From Peptoniphilus lacrimalis DSM 7455 (lineage in GTDB: Bacteria > Bacillota > Clostridia > Tissierellales > Peptoniphilaceae), in the NCBI RefSeq assembly GCF_000378725.1, contig NZ_KB900371.1:62001-126000 (forward strand): DNA of 64,000 nucleotides. The letters are read 5' to 3'. The position numbers and the translations under genes are program-made. Positions 35,666-44,738 of this stretch are shown here, piece by piece (the stretch's first letter is position 1; each line of letters starts with the position of its first letter). The notes beneath the pieces are model-generated. The model searched no databases. It was not told the DNA's origin and was given only the letters and a program-made list of their open reading frames with translations.

Positions 35666-37351
35666 TCATTTTATATTTTCTAATTTCTGCAAAATATCTG
35701 CTTTCAAATCGTTAATTTTTTTATCTCCTATGTTTTTATCCTTATCTTTTGTATAGATATATAATTTTATCTTAGGTTCGGTTCCCGATGGTCTTAGAGA
35801 AAACCATGACTTATCATTTAAAATAAATTTTAAAACATTTGAAGAACCTACATCTTTATATCCATTAATAAAATCAATTTTTTCCTTACATCTGATGCCG
35901 CCAAATTCAGAAATATTTTCATTTCTAAATTTATCCATCATCCTTTTTATTCTTTCAGCTCCCTTTTGACCTTCTAGAACAATTGAGGTTAAAAATTCAC
36001 TAACATATCCATATTCTTTAAAAATTTCTTGCAGTTTATCATATAGGCTTATACTATTTTTCTTATAAAAAGCTGCCATTTCTGCTACTAACATTGCAAT
36101 TTGAACACCATCTTTATCTCTAACAAAATCAGTTACTACATATCCTATTGATTCTTCATAGCCAAAGACAAATTTATATTCATCAGTTTTTTCCCAAATA
36201 TTAGCATAATTACATATATTTTTAAAACCTGTCAGAGATTCAAAACATTTTATATTGTAAGCTTTACCAATATCTTCAATTAAATCTGATGAAACTATGG
36301 ATCTAACCATTGCCCCATTTTGTGGAAGAATATTTTTTGATTTTAAGCCTTTTAATATATAATCAACTAATAGATATGAAAGTTCGTTACCTGAAAATCC
36401 ATAATAATCAGCTTTTTCCCTTCTGCCCAAAACTCTTAGCCTGTCGCTATCAGGATCTGTTGCAATAATAATATCTGCATCAACTTTATTTGCATATTTT
36501 TTCCCTATATCAAAAACTTCAATAAATTCCGGATTTGGAAAAGAAACAGTTTTAAAATCTGGGTCTGGATTTTCTTGCTCCTTGACCACAGTAACATTTT
36601 TAAATCCTCTCTCTTTTAAAATATGCCTTACAGGTATATTCCCACAACCATTTAATGGTGTATAAATGATTTTTATATCTTTATCAATATCTTCTCCCTC
36701 ATAAATTTTTAGATCAAGGACTTTTTTGTAATAGCTCTCATCAAATTCTTTATCAACTTGACAGATAAGACCTTTTTTTAAAGCTTCATTATAGTCAAGC
36801 CTTTCGATATCAGTGTAATCAATTTTTTCTATTTCTTGTAAAATTTCATCTGCCTCATCTGTTAAGATTTGAGAACCCTTTGGCCCATAAACTTTGTATC
36901 CATTATAAACTTTTGGATTATGAGAAGCAGTTACCATAACTCCTGCAGCAGTTTTTAAGTATCTTACTGCATAGGCAAGCATAGGTGTTGGTCTTATACT
37001 ATCAAATACATATGTCTTAATACCAAGATTTGCAAAAATTTCAGCAGAGATTCTTTCAAATTCTTCAGATTTGTGACGCACATCTCTTGCTATTACAATC
37101 CCTTTTTCCTTTAAATTTTTCTTAAGTATAACTTGACCTATTGCAAAAGCTGTTTTTGAAACAGTATAAATATTCATTCTGTTGGTTCCTGCACCAATAA
37201 TTCCTCTCAAACCAGCCGTTCCAAATTCAAGACTTTTATAAAATCTATCTTTGATTTCTTCTTCATCTTTTATAGCTCTTAGTTCTTCTTTAGTTTTATC
37301 ATCAGTAAAAGAAGAGTTTAGCCATCTATTATACTCATCTAAATAATTCAT
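35666..37351 (-). CDS. pgcA: Phosphoglucomutase/phosphomannomutase (alpha-D-phosphohexomutase)
   Basis: 561 residues, four-domain phosphohexomutase. Active-site serine in VTASHNPKVYNGYK near 140, metal-binding DPDSDRLRVLG near 295, sugar-binding GYEESIGY near 390 and the phosphate-binding RPSGTEPKIKLY near the C-terminus. Length and motif order fit PgcA/YhxB. Start ATG at 37351 is chosen for its AAGGAGGACTT; the earlier in-frame start has none. It overlaps the ybaK stop as ATGA. Confidence 0.94.
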   Translation of the reverse strand: MNYLDEYNRWLNSSFTDDKTKEELRAIKDEEEIKDRFYKSLEFGTAGLRGIIGAGTNRMNIYTVSKTAFAIGQVILKKNLKEKGIVIARDVRHKSEEFERISAEIFANLGIKTYVFDSIRPTPMLAYAVRYLKTAAGVMVTASHNPKVYNGYKVYGPKGSQILTDEADEILQEIEKIDYTDIERLDYNEALKKGLICQVDKEFDESYYKKVLDLKIYEGEDIDKDIKIIYTPLNGCGNIPVRHILKERGFKNVTVVKEQENPDPDFKTVSFPNPEFIEVFDIGKKYANKVDADIIIATDPDSDRLRVLGRREKADYYGFSGNELSYLLVDYILKGLKSKNILPQNGAMVRSIVSSDLIEDIGKAYNIKCFESLTGFKNICNYANIWEKTDEYKFVFGYEESIGYVVTDFVRDKDGVQIAMLVAEMAAFYKKNSISLYDKLQEIFKEYGYVSEFLTSIVLEGQKGAERIKRMMDKFRNENISEFGGIRCKEKIDFINGYKDVGSSNVLKFILNDKSWFSLRPSGTEPKIKLYIYTKDKDKNIGDKKINDLKADILQKLENIK

Positions 37352-37824
37352 AAGTCCTCCTTGCAAATATCAAAAAATTTAGCTCCTATTAAATTTGCAA
37401 CATCTTTTGGATTAATCTTAACTTGCAATCCAACTTTTCCACCGCTCACAAAAAAGTAATCCAAATCTTTTGCTGATGAATCTATAAATGTTGGAAATTC
37501 TTTTTTCATTCCTATGGGTGAACAGCCCCCATGAATATATCCTGTAAGAGGTAAAAGCTCTTTTTGATGAATCATTTCAATCTTTTTTTCTCCACTTGCC
37601 TTAGCTGCTTTTTTTAAATCTAATTCGCTTATAGAAGGAACAACAAAAACATAATAATTTTTATCTTTAGACACAGTAACTAAGGTTTTAAAGACACATC
37701 TGGCATCTTCCCCCGTTTTTTTAGCAACATCAAGCCCACTAATGCCACCATCAGTATTATATTCAATTAAATCATAAGTTAATTTATTAGAATCTAATAT
37801 TCTAGCTACATTTGTTTTTTTCAT
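37348..37824 (-). CDS. ybaK: Cys-tRNA(Pro)/Cys-tRNA(Cys) deacylase YbaK
   Basis: 158-residue trans-editing factor that hydrolyses mis-charged Cys-tRNA(Pro). Motifs seen: VFKTLVTVSKDKNYYVFVVPS with the catalytic-pocket Lys, KAAKASGEKKIEMI, and GYIHGGCSPIGMKKEFPTFID near residue 95-115, all diagnostic of the YbaK/ProX family. First gene of a four-gene unit with pgm, the PfkB-like gene and the hydrolase; the association looks incidental. Confidence 0.93.
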   Translation of the reverse strand: MKKTNVARILDSNKLTYDLIEYNTDGGISGLDVAKKTGEDARCVFKTLVTVSKDKNYYVFVVPSISELDLKKAAKASGEKKIEMIHQKELLPLTGYIHGGCSPIGMKKEFPTFIDSSAKDLDYFFVSGGKVGLQVKINPKDVANLIGAKFFDICKEDL

Positions 37825-37913
37825 AACTACCTCGCAATATTTATATTAAGTCTAACTTATTGCAGTATTTTTTCTGTAATATGTTAGTTTCTAAATTTTA
37901 TACAATAAAAATA

Positions 37914-37941
37914 GTATAGATTTTTCTTAATAAATCTATAC
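37914..37941 (-). terminator. Terminator of the znu operon
   Basis: Perfect 10-bp stem GTATAGATTT/AAATCTATAC (37914-37923 and 37932-37941), 8-nt loop, with a T-rich tract on minus. It lies 30 bp past the permease stop. Confidence 0.8.
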
Positions 37942-37970
37942 CTATATTTTAACATATTTAACTTGTTTAA

Positions 37971-38765
37971 TTAATGTTTCCTTTTGAGCAAAATAACAAT
38001 TATTAAAATTATTACACCTAAGATAACAATAGAACCACCAGGTTTTAAACCACAGTAAAAGGAAATAAAAAGACCTCCTATTGTAAAAATAACGCCAAAA
38101 ACTGCTGATAATACAGTTGTTTTAAAATATCCATAATTAAACTGTAATGCCGATGCGACTGGCAAAACCATTAAAGATGAAATTATTAATACACCAACAG
38201 TCCTTGAAGAAATAGAAATTGTTAGAGCAATTAAGAACATAAAAATTCTATTTATTCTCTCAACCTTAACTCCACTTAGCCTTGCAGAGGTTTCATCAAA
38301 AGAAATATACATTAAATCTTTATACAGATAAGAAAAAATCAAAAATACAACTAATGAAGAACCAATAATCATATAAAACTCAAAACTTGAAATTGTAATT
38401 ATTGAACCGAAAAGAAAAGATTCAAAATTAGCTGCTGTATTTATAAAGCCTGAAATTAAAGATGCAAGGCCAACTCCAAGGGACATGACAATTGCAGTAG
38501 AAATTTCTCCATATCCTGGGAAATTTTTTCTAATAAATTCCATGAAAAAAGTTGCTATTATGCAAGTTATCATAGCTCCAATAATAGGCTGAGTTCCTGC
38601 TAATATACCAATCATTACCCCAGCTAAAGAAACATGGGATAAGGCATCTCCTATAACTGAAATTTTTTTATTTACTAATACAATTCCCATCAACGGTATA
38701 ACTATGGAGATTATAAAACCAACAATTAGTGCCTTAATCATATATGAATAATGAAAAATTTCCAC
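37971..38765 (-). CDS. znuB: Zinc (manganese) ABC transporter permease, ABC-3 family
   Basis: 264-residue integral membrane protein, about eight spans, with the family core GDALSHVSLAGVMIG near residue 37 and the cytoplasmic loop around SFDETSARLSGVKVERIN that contacts the ATPase. It starts one base into the znuC stop. Zinc rather than manganese is inferred from the His-rich binding protein and the divergent Fur-family gene with its operator. Confidence 0.92.
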   Translation of the reverse strand: MEIFHYSYMIKALIVGFIISIVIPLMGIVLVNKKISVIGDALSHVSLAGVMIGILAGTQPIIGAMITCIIATFFMEFIRKNFPGYGEISTAIVMSLGVGLASLISGFINTAANFESFLFGSIITISSFEFYMIIGSSLVVFLIFSYLYKDLMYISFDETSARLSGVKVERINRIFMFLIALTISISSRTVGVLIISSLMVLPVASALQFNYGYFKTTVLSAVFGVIFTIGGLFISFYCGLKPGGSIVILGVIILIIVILLKRKH

Positions 38766-39424
38766 TATTTCACCTCTTCAATCTTCTTATCTTTAATCAA
38801 ATAAATTCTATTTGCCAAATGTTTAACTTCTGAAAGTTCATGAGTTACCATTAAAATACTTATATTATGAAAATTATTAAAATGCTCTAAAAGATCAAAA
38901 AGTGCTAATTTAGATTTATAGTCAATGCCAGCAGTAGGTTCATCTAATATTAAAAAAGATGGAGAATTTACTATAGCTTTAGCAATTAGAACTCTCTGCC
39001 TTTGCCCACCTGAAAGTTCTTTATATAAATTGTTTTCATAATCGCTCATTCCGACAATTTCTAGGGCATTTCTTACAGATTTTTTGTCTTTTTCACTTAA
39101 TTTCTTAAAGCCTTTAACTTTATGATATAAAGATAAGGATACGAGCTCAAAAACTGTAATTGGAAAATTCAAATTATTACCAACAATAAGTTGAGGAACA
39201 TATCCTATCTGATAAGAGTTATTTAAAAGGGGAAAAATAATTTCTCCCCTATAAGCCTTTATTTCATTTAAAATAACCTTTAAAAGGGTGGACTTGCCTG
39301 CCCCATTGTCACCAATTAAAAGCGCAAAATCCCCCTTTTTAATTTCTAAATTAATATTTTCTAAAATATTTTCACTTTGATATTTAAAATATAGATTTTT
39401 GATTTGCAAAATCTTATCTGTCAA
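38765..39424 (-). CDS. znuC: Zinc ABC transporter ATP-binding protein
   Basis: 219 residues: Walker A GDNGAGKST near 38-46, Q-loop IGYVPQL, signature LSGGQRQRVLIAKAI near 138, Walker B LILDEPTAGID and switch His in MVTHELSEV. Typical MntB/ZnuC/AdcC type. Overlaps znuA by four bases and znuB by one, so the three proteins are made in stoichiometric coupling. Confidence 0.93.
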   Translation of the reverse strand: MTDKILQIKNLYFKYQSENILENINLEIKKGDFALLIGDNGAGKSTLLKVILNEIKAYRGEIIFPLLNNSYQIGYVPQLIVGNNLNFPITVFELVSLSLYHKVKGFKKLSEKDKKSVRNALEIVGMSDYENNLYKELSGGQRQRVLIAKAIVNSPSFLILDEPTAGIDYKSKLALFDLLEHFNNFHNISILMVTHELSEVKHLANRIYLIKDKKIEEVK

Positions 39425-40470
39425 CTTAAAACCTCTTCTAAGATTTTTAAATTATTTTCCATAATTGAAAAATAATCTTCGCCCTTATCCATTTGTTCTT
39501 GAGTCAAAGTTTCCACAGGAGAAAGAACTTTTATTTGTGCACCTGTTTCGGCTTTAATTGTATCGGCGATTTTTGTTGAAGTCATTTCTTCAACACAAAT
39601 ATATTTTATATTATTTTTCTTGATATAGTCAATTATTTGTGCCATAGTTTGTGCATCTGGTTCATCTTCGTTAGAAATATTTTTTATAGGAACTTGACTT
39701 AAGCCATAATCCCCACATAAATAACCAAAAGCTTGGTGAGAAACTACCATAACTCTATTAGGTAAAACTGATATTTTTTGGCTGTATTCTTTATCTAGAT
39801 CATCACACATTTTTGCATATTTATCAAAGTTTTTTTGATAATAAGACGCATTATCTGGGTCAATTTCAGATAATTTATTCTTAATATTTTCCATTTCAAT
39901 TTTTGCATTCTTAATTGAAAGCCAAGTATGAGGATCATAAATACCGTGATGATGTTCTTCTTCATGAGATGAATGATTTTCCTTAGCTTCATGATTGTGA
40001 TTATTTTCATTTTCATGATTGTGGTTATTTTCATTTTCATGATTGTGGTTATGGTCTGCATCATCACTATTTTGACAACAGTCATGGTCATGGTCGTGGT
40101 CATGAGTAGCTTTAATTAAATCAACACCTTCGCTTGCTTGGCAAGTTTTTAAATCAGGATTAGATTCTATAATTTTATCAGTAAAAGATTCAAGGCCTGC
40201 CCCATTGTAAATAAAAAGATCTGCCTTAGATAAATTTTTAATATCATCGCTTGATGGTTCATAATGGTGAGGTTCTTCTCCAGGTTTAGTCAACATAGAT
40301 AAATTAATTTTATCTCCACCTATTTTTTTTGTAAAATCATATATGGGATAAACAGACGCATAAACATTTAATTTACCATTACTTTCTTCATTTTTTGCTT
40401 CATTATTTGCGGCTGGTTTAGAACATGCTGTAAATAAAAGAGCAAGTAATATTACAAATATTTTTTTCAT
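39421..40470 (-). CDS. znuA: Zinc-binding lipoprotein ZnuA with His-rich loop
   Basis: 349 residues from ATG 40470 (AAAGGAGGAAAA); the in-frame start 39 bp upstream lies inside the operator region and has no ribosome-binding site. Signal peptide MKKIFVILLALLFTAC gives a lipobox Cys. Cluster A-I fold with metal ligands in EEPHHYEPS near 63, DPHTWLS after the loop, VSHQAFGYLCGDYG and EDEPDAQ. Between them is a loop of about 60 residues with very many His, Asp and Asn (DHDHDHDCC, then repeated NHNHENEN), as in ZnuA proteins that buffer zinc. The loop is encoded by 24-bp tandem repeats. Confidence 0.94.
   Translation of the reverse strand: MKKIFVILLALLFTACSKPAANNEAKNEESNGKLNVYASVYPIYDFTKKIGGDKINLSMLTKPGEEPHHYEPSSDDIKNLSKADLFIYNGAGLESFTDKIIESNPDLKTCQASEGVDLIKATHDHDHDHDCCQNSDDADHNHNHENENNHNHENENNHNHEAKENHSSHEEEHHHGIYDPHTWLSIKNAKIEMENIKNKLSEIDPDNASYYQKNFDKYAKMCDDLDKEYSQKISVLPNRVMVVSHQAFGYLCGDYGLSQVPIKNISNEDEPDAQTMAQIIDYIKKNNIKYICVEEMTSTKIADTIKAETGAQIKVLSPVETLTQEQMDKGEDYFSIMENNLKILEEVLS
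39989..40055. repeat. 24-bp tandem repeat inside the znuA His-rich loop
   Basis: About 2.7 copies of a 24-bp unit containing CATGATTGTGGTTATTTT, encoding NHNHENEN. Copies are nearly identical at the DNA level, so copy number may slip and vary among strains without breaking the frame. Confidence 0.8.
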
Positions 40471-40483
40471 TTTTCCTCCTTTA

Positions 40484-40506
40484 TTGCGAATAGTTCGTAT
40501 TCGCAA
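40484..40506. promoter_or_regulatory. Putative Zur operator, perfect 9-5-9 inverted repeat
   Basis: TTGCGAATA-GTTCG-TATTCGCAA, a perfect 23-bp inverted repeat in the 130-bp region between divergent znuA and the Fur-family gene. Fur-superfamily operators are A+T-rich inverted repeats of this size. It lies immediately downstream of the znuA -10 element and upstream of the znuA ribosome-binding site, a position that would block transcription. Confidence 0.8.
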
Positions 40507-40511
40507 CATTT

Positions 40512-40520
40512 ATTATAACA
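40512..40520 (-). promoter_or_regulatory. Extended -10 promoter of the znu operon
   Basis: TGTTATAAT on minus, directly upstream of the putative Zur operator. A TTGTAT hexamer 16 bp further upstream may act as -35. Confidence 0.6.
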
Positions 40521-40599
40521 AATCTTTTTCAAAATACAAGGGTTTTGAAAAATAATTTTTTTATATTATAATATAATAAATAAATGATAAGGTGAGCAT

Positions 40600-41025
40600 A
40601 TGAATGAATATAAAAAGTTATTAAAAAACCATGGATTAATTGTAACAAAAGGGCGAACTCACGCATTAGAAATACTGAAAAATTCAGGAGTTCCCTTAAA
40701 CGTTGAAGAAGTATTTCAAAAAGTTGATAGAAAACTTGTCCCCAACTTTACATCCCTATATAGAATTTTGAATCAGTTATTTGAAGCGGGACTTTTGAAT
40801 AAGACAATTCACCAAGATGGAATTAATTATTATGAGTTCAAAAGTCCACACCACAAACATTTTATTGTTTGTAAAATTTGTGGCACTATTTCAGAAATTA
40901 AGCACTGCCCAATGGAAACATTTGAAAAAGAAGTTTCAGAGGAAACAGGATTCACAGTAGAAGGACACACTGTAGAGCTTCAAGGCATCTGCCCCAAATG
41001 TCAAAAAGATACCAATAAAATTTAA
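40600..41025 (+). CDS. zur: Fur-family metalloregulator, probably Zur
   Basis: 141 residues. N-terminal winged helix (YKKLLKNHGLIVTKGRTHAL; FTSLYRILNQLFEAGLL), then the dimerisation/metal domain with SPHHKHFIVCKICGTISEI and ICPKCQKD, giving the two CxxC pairs of the structural zinc site. Family membership is clear; Zur, rather than Fur or PerR, is inferred from divergence from znuABC and the shared palindrome. AAGGTGAGC start; own terminator follows. Confidence 0.88.
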   Translation: MNEYKKLLKNHGLIVTKGRTHALEILKNSGVPLNVEEVFQKVDRKLVPNFTSLYRILNQLFEAGLLNKTIHQDGINYYEFKSPHHKHFIVCKICGTISEIKHCPMETFEKEVSEETGFTVEGHTVELQGICPKCQKDTNKI

Positions 41026-41050
41026 TAGCTGATATATTTTTATTATTTAC

Positions 41051-41084
41051 AAAAAATGCCAAATTTTTATATTTGGTATTTTTT
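41051..41084 (+). terminator. Terminator of the zur gene
   Basis: Stem AAAAAATGCCAAAT/ATTTGGTATTTTTT (41051-41064 and 41071-41084) with one G-T wobble; its right arm ends in T6. It could also work on minus. The following 160 bp up to 41247 is very A+T-rich with no supported feature. Confidence 0.8.
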
Positions 41085-41247
41085 AATTAGCCTATATATT
41101 ATATTTCAAATCCTCTTAAAAATTTTCTGCAATTTTAGTTTTTTAATTATATAATCTTTATAATAAAATTTTTTCACATCAAAATCTATTTTTGGCTTTA
41201 TACATTTCAAAATTTTTTATTGGGTATATTTATGGTGAGGTGATTTT

Positions 41248-41625
41248 GTGAGACTAAATAAGGATGATGAAGTTGTTTACGAAAGAGTTTTTACTGAAAA
41301 AGATTTAAAAGACTATGCAACAATTGCAAACTTTTGGGGCAAGCATCACGAAATTCCTAATGACAAGGGCGAATATCTTTTGCAGGGACTTCTGACTGCA
41401 AGTCTTACTAATAAAATTGGTGGTGACTATGATATTTTAATGTACAAAATGGAGTTTGATTTCTTGAAAAAAGCCTACACAGGAAGAAAATTGAAGTGCG
41501 TGAATGTTGTTGATAGCCTTATCAATAAGGGTGGCAAAAATTTCATTGACATAATATCAGATGTCTATGATGAAAATGGCGACCACCTCCTTCATGGTTT
41601 TTTAAGGGGCATTTTGCTTGACTAA
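41248..41625 (+). CDS. Hotdog-fold protein (MaoC/thioesterase-like)
   Basis: 125 residues from a GTG start with AGGTGATTT upstream. The order of motifs suggests a single hotdog domain: YERVFTEKDLKDYATIANFWG, then HHEIPNDKGEYLLQGLLTASL (a MaoC-like helix with HEIP then a G-L segment), and LKKAYTGRKLKCVNVV, FIDIISDVYDENG strands. No full hydratase Asp-His motif DxNPIH is visible, so (R)-enoyl-CoA hydratase activity is not shown. It stands alone between two terminators. A link to the PHA genes 8 kb away is speculation. Confidence 0.65.
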   Translation: MRLNKDDEVVYERVFTEKDLKDYATIANFWGKHHEIPNDKGEYLLQGLLTASLTNKIGGDYDILMYKMEFDFLKKAYTGRKLKCVNVVDSLINKGGKNFIDIISDVYDENGDHLLHGFLRGILLD

Positions 41626-41671
41626 TTTAATAAAAATTTTTAGACCAGACAAAAAAATATATATATACACA

Positions 41672-41699
41672 AAAAAGAAGAGCGTAAGCCCTTCTTTTT
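41672..41699. terminator. Bidirectional terminator between hotdog gene and ftsH
   Basis: Stem AAAAAGAAG/CTTCTTTTT (41672-41680 and 41691-41699) with an inner GC pair; both sides present a T-run after the stem. Serves the convergent plus gene ending 41625 and ftsH ending 41741. Confidence 0.8.
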
Positions 41700-41740
41700 A
41701 AAATATTTTAAATTAGAATTTATAAATTTACTTTTAATGT

Positions 41741-43699
41741 TTAATTTATATCAGCATCTTCCTTTTTTTCTTCAGCTGAATTTTCATCACTTGAATGAAT
41801 TTCTTCACTTTCTTTTTTGTCTTCAAATTCATCAGGTGAATAATCTTTTAGGATTGACATAAATTCTTCACCTGTTATAGTTTCTTTTCTCAACAAAAAT
41901 TCTGCTATCGCTGATAAAGCCTTTATATTATCTTGAAGAATTTTTCTAGCCTTAGCATGGGCTTCTTCAATTAATTTATTTACAGCCTTATCTATTTCGT
42001 ATTGAGTTTGTTGTGAACAGCTTAAGGATGCATCTGCTCCTAAATATGGATTATTTATTTCTTCCAAAGCTACAAAACCAAAGTCATCATCCATTCCATA
42101 TCTTGTTATCATAGCTTTTGCAATTTTTGTTGCTTGTTCTATATCATTTGAGGCTCCTGAAGTTTGTGTTTTGAAAATTATTTCTTCAGCGCTACGTCCA
42201 CCTGTTAAAGTTACAATTTTATTAAAAGCTTCTTCTTTTGAAAGTAGAACTTTTTCTTCTTCATCTACCTGCATTGTGTAACCTAAGGCTCCTGATGTTC
42301 TAGGAATTATTGTTATTTTATGAACAGGAGCACTTTTCTTTTGCTTTGCAGCAACAAGTGCGTGTCCAACTTCATGATAAGCTATAATTCTTTTTTCGCT
42401 GGCAGAAATCATGGTATTTTTTCTTTCATAACCAGCTAGAACAACTTCCACTGATTCTTCCAAATCTCTTTGGCTCATCTTATCTCTGCCTTCTCTTACG
42501 GCTCTAAGGGCAGCTTCATTTACCATATTTGCAAGATCAGCTCCACTTGCTCCTGCTGTGGAACGTCCAACTTGACCATAATCTATATCTTCGTCTTTTT
42601 TAATTTTTTCTGCGTGCACTTTTAATATGGCAATTCTTCCTGCTAAGTCTGGAAGTTCTACAGGTATTCTTCTGTCAAATCTTCCTGGTCTTAAAAGAGC
42701 AGGATCAAGAGAATCAGGCCTATTTGTAGCCGCAAGTATTACTACACCTTTTTTGGCATCAAAGCCATCCATTTCAGATAAAAGTTGATTTAAAGTTTGT
42801 TCTCTTTCATCATTCCCAGAAAAACCAGCTCCATCTCTCTTCTTACCTATTGTATCAATTTCATCTATAAAAATTATACAGGGTGCTTTTTCTTCAGCTT
42901 GTTTAAATAAATCTCTAACTTTTGCTGCTCCTAAACCAACAAACATCTCCACAAATTCAGAACCTGAAATTGAAAAAAATGGAACTTCTGCTTCAGATGC
43001 AACTGCTTTTGCAAGAAGTGTCTTTCCTGTTCCTGGAGGCCCTACAAGTAATGCTCCTTTGGGAAGTTTTGCACCAATTTCTGTATATTTTTTTGGCTTG
43101 TGAAGAAAATCAACTATTTCCCTTAAGGCTTCCTTAGCTTCTTCTTGACCAGCAACATTAGAAAATTTTATTCCTTGCGTTGACTCTACATAAATTTTTG
43201 CCCCACTTTTGCCAAAATTCATCGGTCCAATTCCGCCTACATCTCCCATTTTTTTGAAAATAAATTTTGAAAAAATAAACCAAAGTAATCCAATAAAAAA
43301 TAGGGTTGATAATAATGACAATAAAAGTTGCATTATGGGATTTATTTCTTTAGGATAAATTTGCGAACTTTTTACGTTGTGTGCTATTAATCTATCAACA
43401 AGTGATGGGTCAAAAAATACGCTAGTTTCATATTTTTCAGTCTTTCCATCTTTTTTTACTACTTCAAAAGCAATAGTTTTATCTCTAACTTCTACCGTCT
43501 TTACTTTTCCCTCATTGACCATATTTACAAAACTAACATAGTCTGATTGTTTTATATCCATCCCTCTATTGATTTTGGGAATGGTAAAGTATGAAATAGT
43601 AAAAACTAAGAAGATTGCCAATATATAATATAATGCATTGGGGTCTTTATTCTTTTTCTTGTTATTGAATTTATTATTATCTTTAGAAGACAAATTCAT
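41741..43699 (-). CDS. ftsH: ATP-dependent membrane zinc metalloprotease FtsH
   Basis: 652 residues from ATG 43699 (GAGAGGAGC); an in-frame start 66 bp earlier has no ribosome-binding site. Two membrane segments (about 21-41 and 120-142) flank the extracellular loop. AAA domain: Walker [16 protein letters not shown], Walker [12 protein letters not shown], second region of homology [18 protein letters not shown]. Protease site [10 protein letters not shown]. Degrades misfolded and regulatory membrane proteins. The C-terminal 40 residues are acidic, rich in Glu and Asp. Single-gene unit. Confidence 0.96.
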   Translation of the reverse strand: MNLSSKDNNKFNNKKKNKDPNALYYILAIFLVFTISYFTIPKINRGMDIKQSDYVSFVNMVNEGKVKTVEVRDKTIAFEVVKKDGKTEKYETSVFFDPSLVDRLIAHNVKSSQIYPKEINPIMQLLLSLLSTLFFIGLLWFIFSKFIFKKMGDVGGIGPMNFGKSGAKIYVESTQGIKFSNVAGQEEAKEALREIVDFLHKPKKYTEIGAKLPKGALLVGPPGTGKTLLAKAVASEAEVPFFSISGSEFVEMFVGLGAAKVRDLFKQAEEKAPCIIFIDEIDTIGKKRDGAGFSGNDEREQTLNQLLSEMDGFDAKKGVVILAATNRPDSLDPALLRPGRFDRRIPVELPDLAGRIAILKVHAEKIKKDEDIDYGQVGRSTAGASGADLANMVNEAALRAVREGRDKMSQRDLEESVEVVLAGYERKNTMISASEKRIIAYHEVGHALVAAKQKKSAPVHKITIIPRTSGALGYTMQVDEEEKVLLSKEEAFNKIVTLTGGRSAEEIIFKTQTSGASNDIEQATKIAKAMITRYGMDDDFGFVALEEINNPYLGADASLSCSQQTQYEIDKAVNKLIEEAHAKARKILQDNIKALSAIAEFLLRKETITGEEFMSILKDYSPDEFEDKKESEEIHSSDENSAEEKKEDADIN

Positions 43700-43753
43700 G
43701 CTCCTCTCTTTCTTACAATTAAATTTATTATACCCAAATTTACTAAAATATAA

Positions 43754-43781
43754 AATATATGCCAAATGTTTGGCATATATT
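43754..43781 (-). terminator. Terminator of dnaX-ybaB-recR
   Basis: Long stem AATATATGCCAAA/TTTGGCATATATT (43754-43766 and 43769-43781) whose right arm overlaps the recR stop codon; the minus side continues in a T-rich tract. Confidence 0.7.
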
Positions 43782-44385
43782 AAATAAGTTCTCTTCTGTT
43801 TTTTAAAGCTGCTGAAATAGTTATTTCATCATAGTATTCTAAATCTCCACCTACGGGAAGCCCATAGCCTATTCTTGTAACCTTTAAATCAAAAGCTTTT
43901 AAAGCTTCGACTAAATATGATGCAGTTATATCTCCATCTACAGTTGGAGAAGATGCAATAATTATTTCTTTGATTTCTTTATTGTTTTCAACTCTTTTTA
44001 TTAATTCTACAAAATTTATGTCCGACTCAGTTCTTCCCTTTAATGGAGAAATAAATCCATTAAGAACATGATAGAGACCCTTATAAGTATGTGTTCTTTC
44101 CATAGCATCAACATCTTTTGGATATTGTACAACACAAATAGTAGACTTATCTCTATTATTATCTTGACAAATATTACAAGGATCGGTGTCGGAAATATTA
44201 CAGCAAAGTGAACATTTTTTTACTTTTGATTTAATTGTCCCAATGCTATTTGCTAATTCTTCAACTTCCACCTTATCCATATCAATTATATGATATGCAA
44301 GTCTTTGAGCAGTTTTAGGACCAATTCCAGGTAATCTTGTTAAATTTCTAATTAGTTGTTCAATAGGACCTACTATATTATCCAT
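43780..44385 (-). CDS. recR: Recombination mediator RecR
   Basis: 201 residues: helix-hairpin-helix LPGIGPKTAQRLAYHI near 18-33, four-Cys zinc finger CSLCCNISDTDPCNIC near 57-72, Toprim domain starting ICVVQYPKDVDAMERT, and the C-terminal YGLPVGGDLEYYDEITI. Acts with RecF/RecO in loading RecA. 3 bp after ybaB, the conserved dnaX-ybaB-recR order. Confidence 0.97.
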   Translation of the reverse strand: MDNIVGPIEQLIRNLTRLPGIGPKTAQRLAYHIIDMDKVEVEELANSIGTIKSKVKKCSLCCNISDTDPCNICQDNNRDKSTICVVQYPKDVDAMERTHTYKGLYHVLNGFISPLKGRTESDINFVELIKRVENNKEIKEIIIASSPTVDGDITASYLVEALKAFDLKVTRIGYGLPVGGDLEYYDEITISAALKNRRELI

Positions 44386-44388
44386 CTA

Positions 44389-44730
44389 TTATAGTCCTGG
44401 AATATTTAAACCGCCAGTTAACTTACTCATTTTTGAATTCACTTTATTTTCAGCATTTCTTAAAGCTTCATTAACAGCAGCAACAATTAAATCTTCAAGC
44501 ATTTCTACATCTTCTGGGTCTACGGCTTCTTTATCAAGTTTTATAGATATAACTTCTTTATTGCCATTAACAGTAGCGGTAACTGCTCCTCCACCAGATG
44601 TAGCAGAAATTTCTTCATTTTTTAAATTTTCTTGCATATCTGCCATTTCTTTTTGTAATTTTTCAATTTGCTTCATCATATTATTCATGTTTCCACCACC
44701 ACGTGGATAACCGCCAAAACCTCTTGCCAT
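44389..44730 (-). CDS. ybaB: YbaB/EbfC nucleoid-associated protein
   Basis: 113 residues. Gly/Arg-rich N-terminus, then MMKQIEKLQKEMADMQENL and the conserved ATSGGGAVTATVNGNKEVISIKLD. DNA-binding dimer with tweezer-like fold. AGGAGGAATT start, 8 bp after dnaX. Confidence 0.96.
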   Translation of the reverse strand: MARGFGGYPRGGGNMNNMMKQIEKLQKEMADMQENLKNEEISATSGGGAVTATVNGNKEVISIKLDKEAVDPEDVEMLEDLIVAAVNEALRNAENKVNSKMSKLTGGLNIPGL

Positions 44731-44738
44731 AATTCCTC

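Noticed and set aside
39795-40103. Overlapping open frame of about 100 codons within znuA, rich in Met, Thr and Ile
   Set aside because: It is the second frame of the His-rich repeat on the same strand, lacks a ribosome-binding site and has a biased composition explained by the 24-bp repeat.
41248-41625. phaJ annotation for the hotdog gene
   Set aside because: The MaoC catalytic DxNPIH motif is not visible and the gene is 8 kb from phaEC in another orientation.
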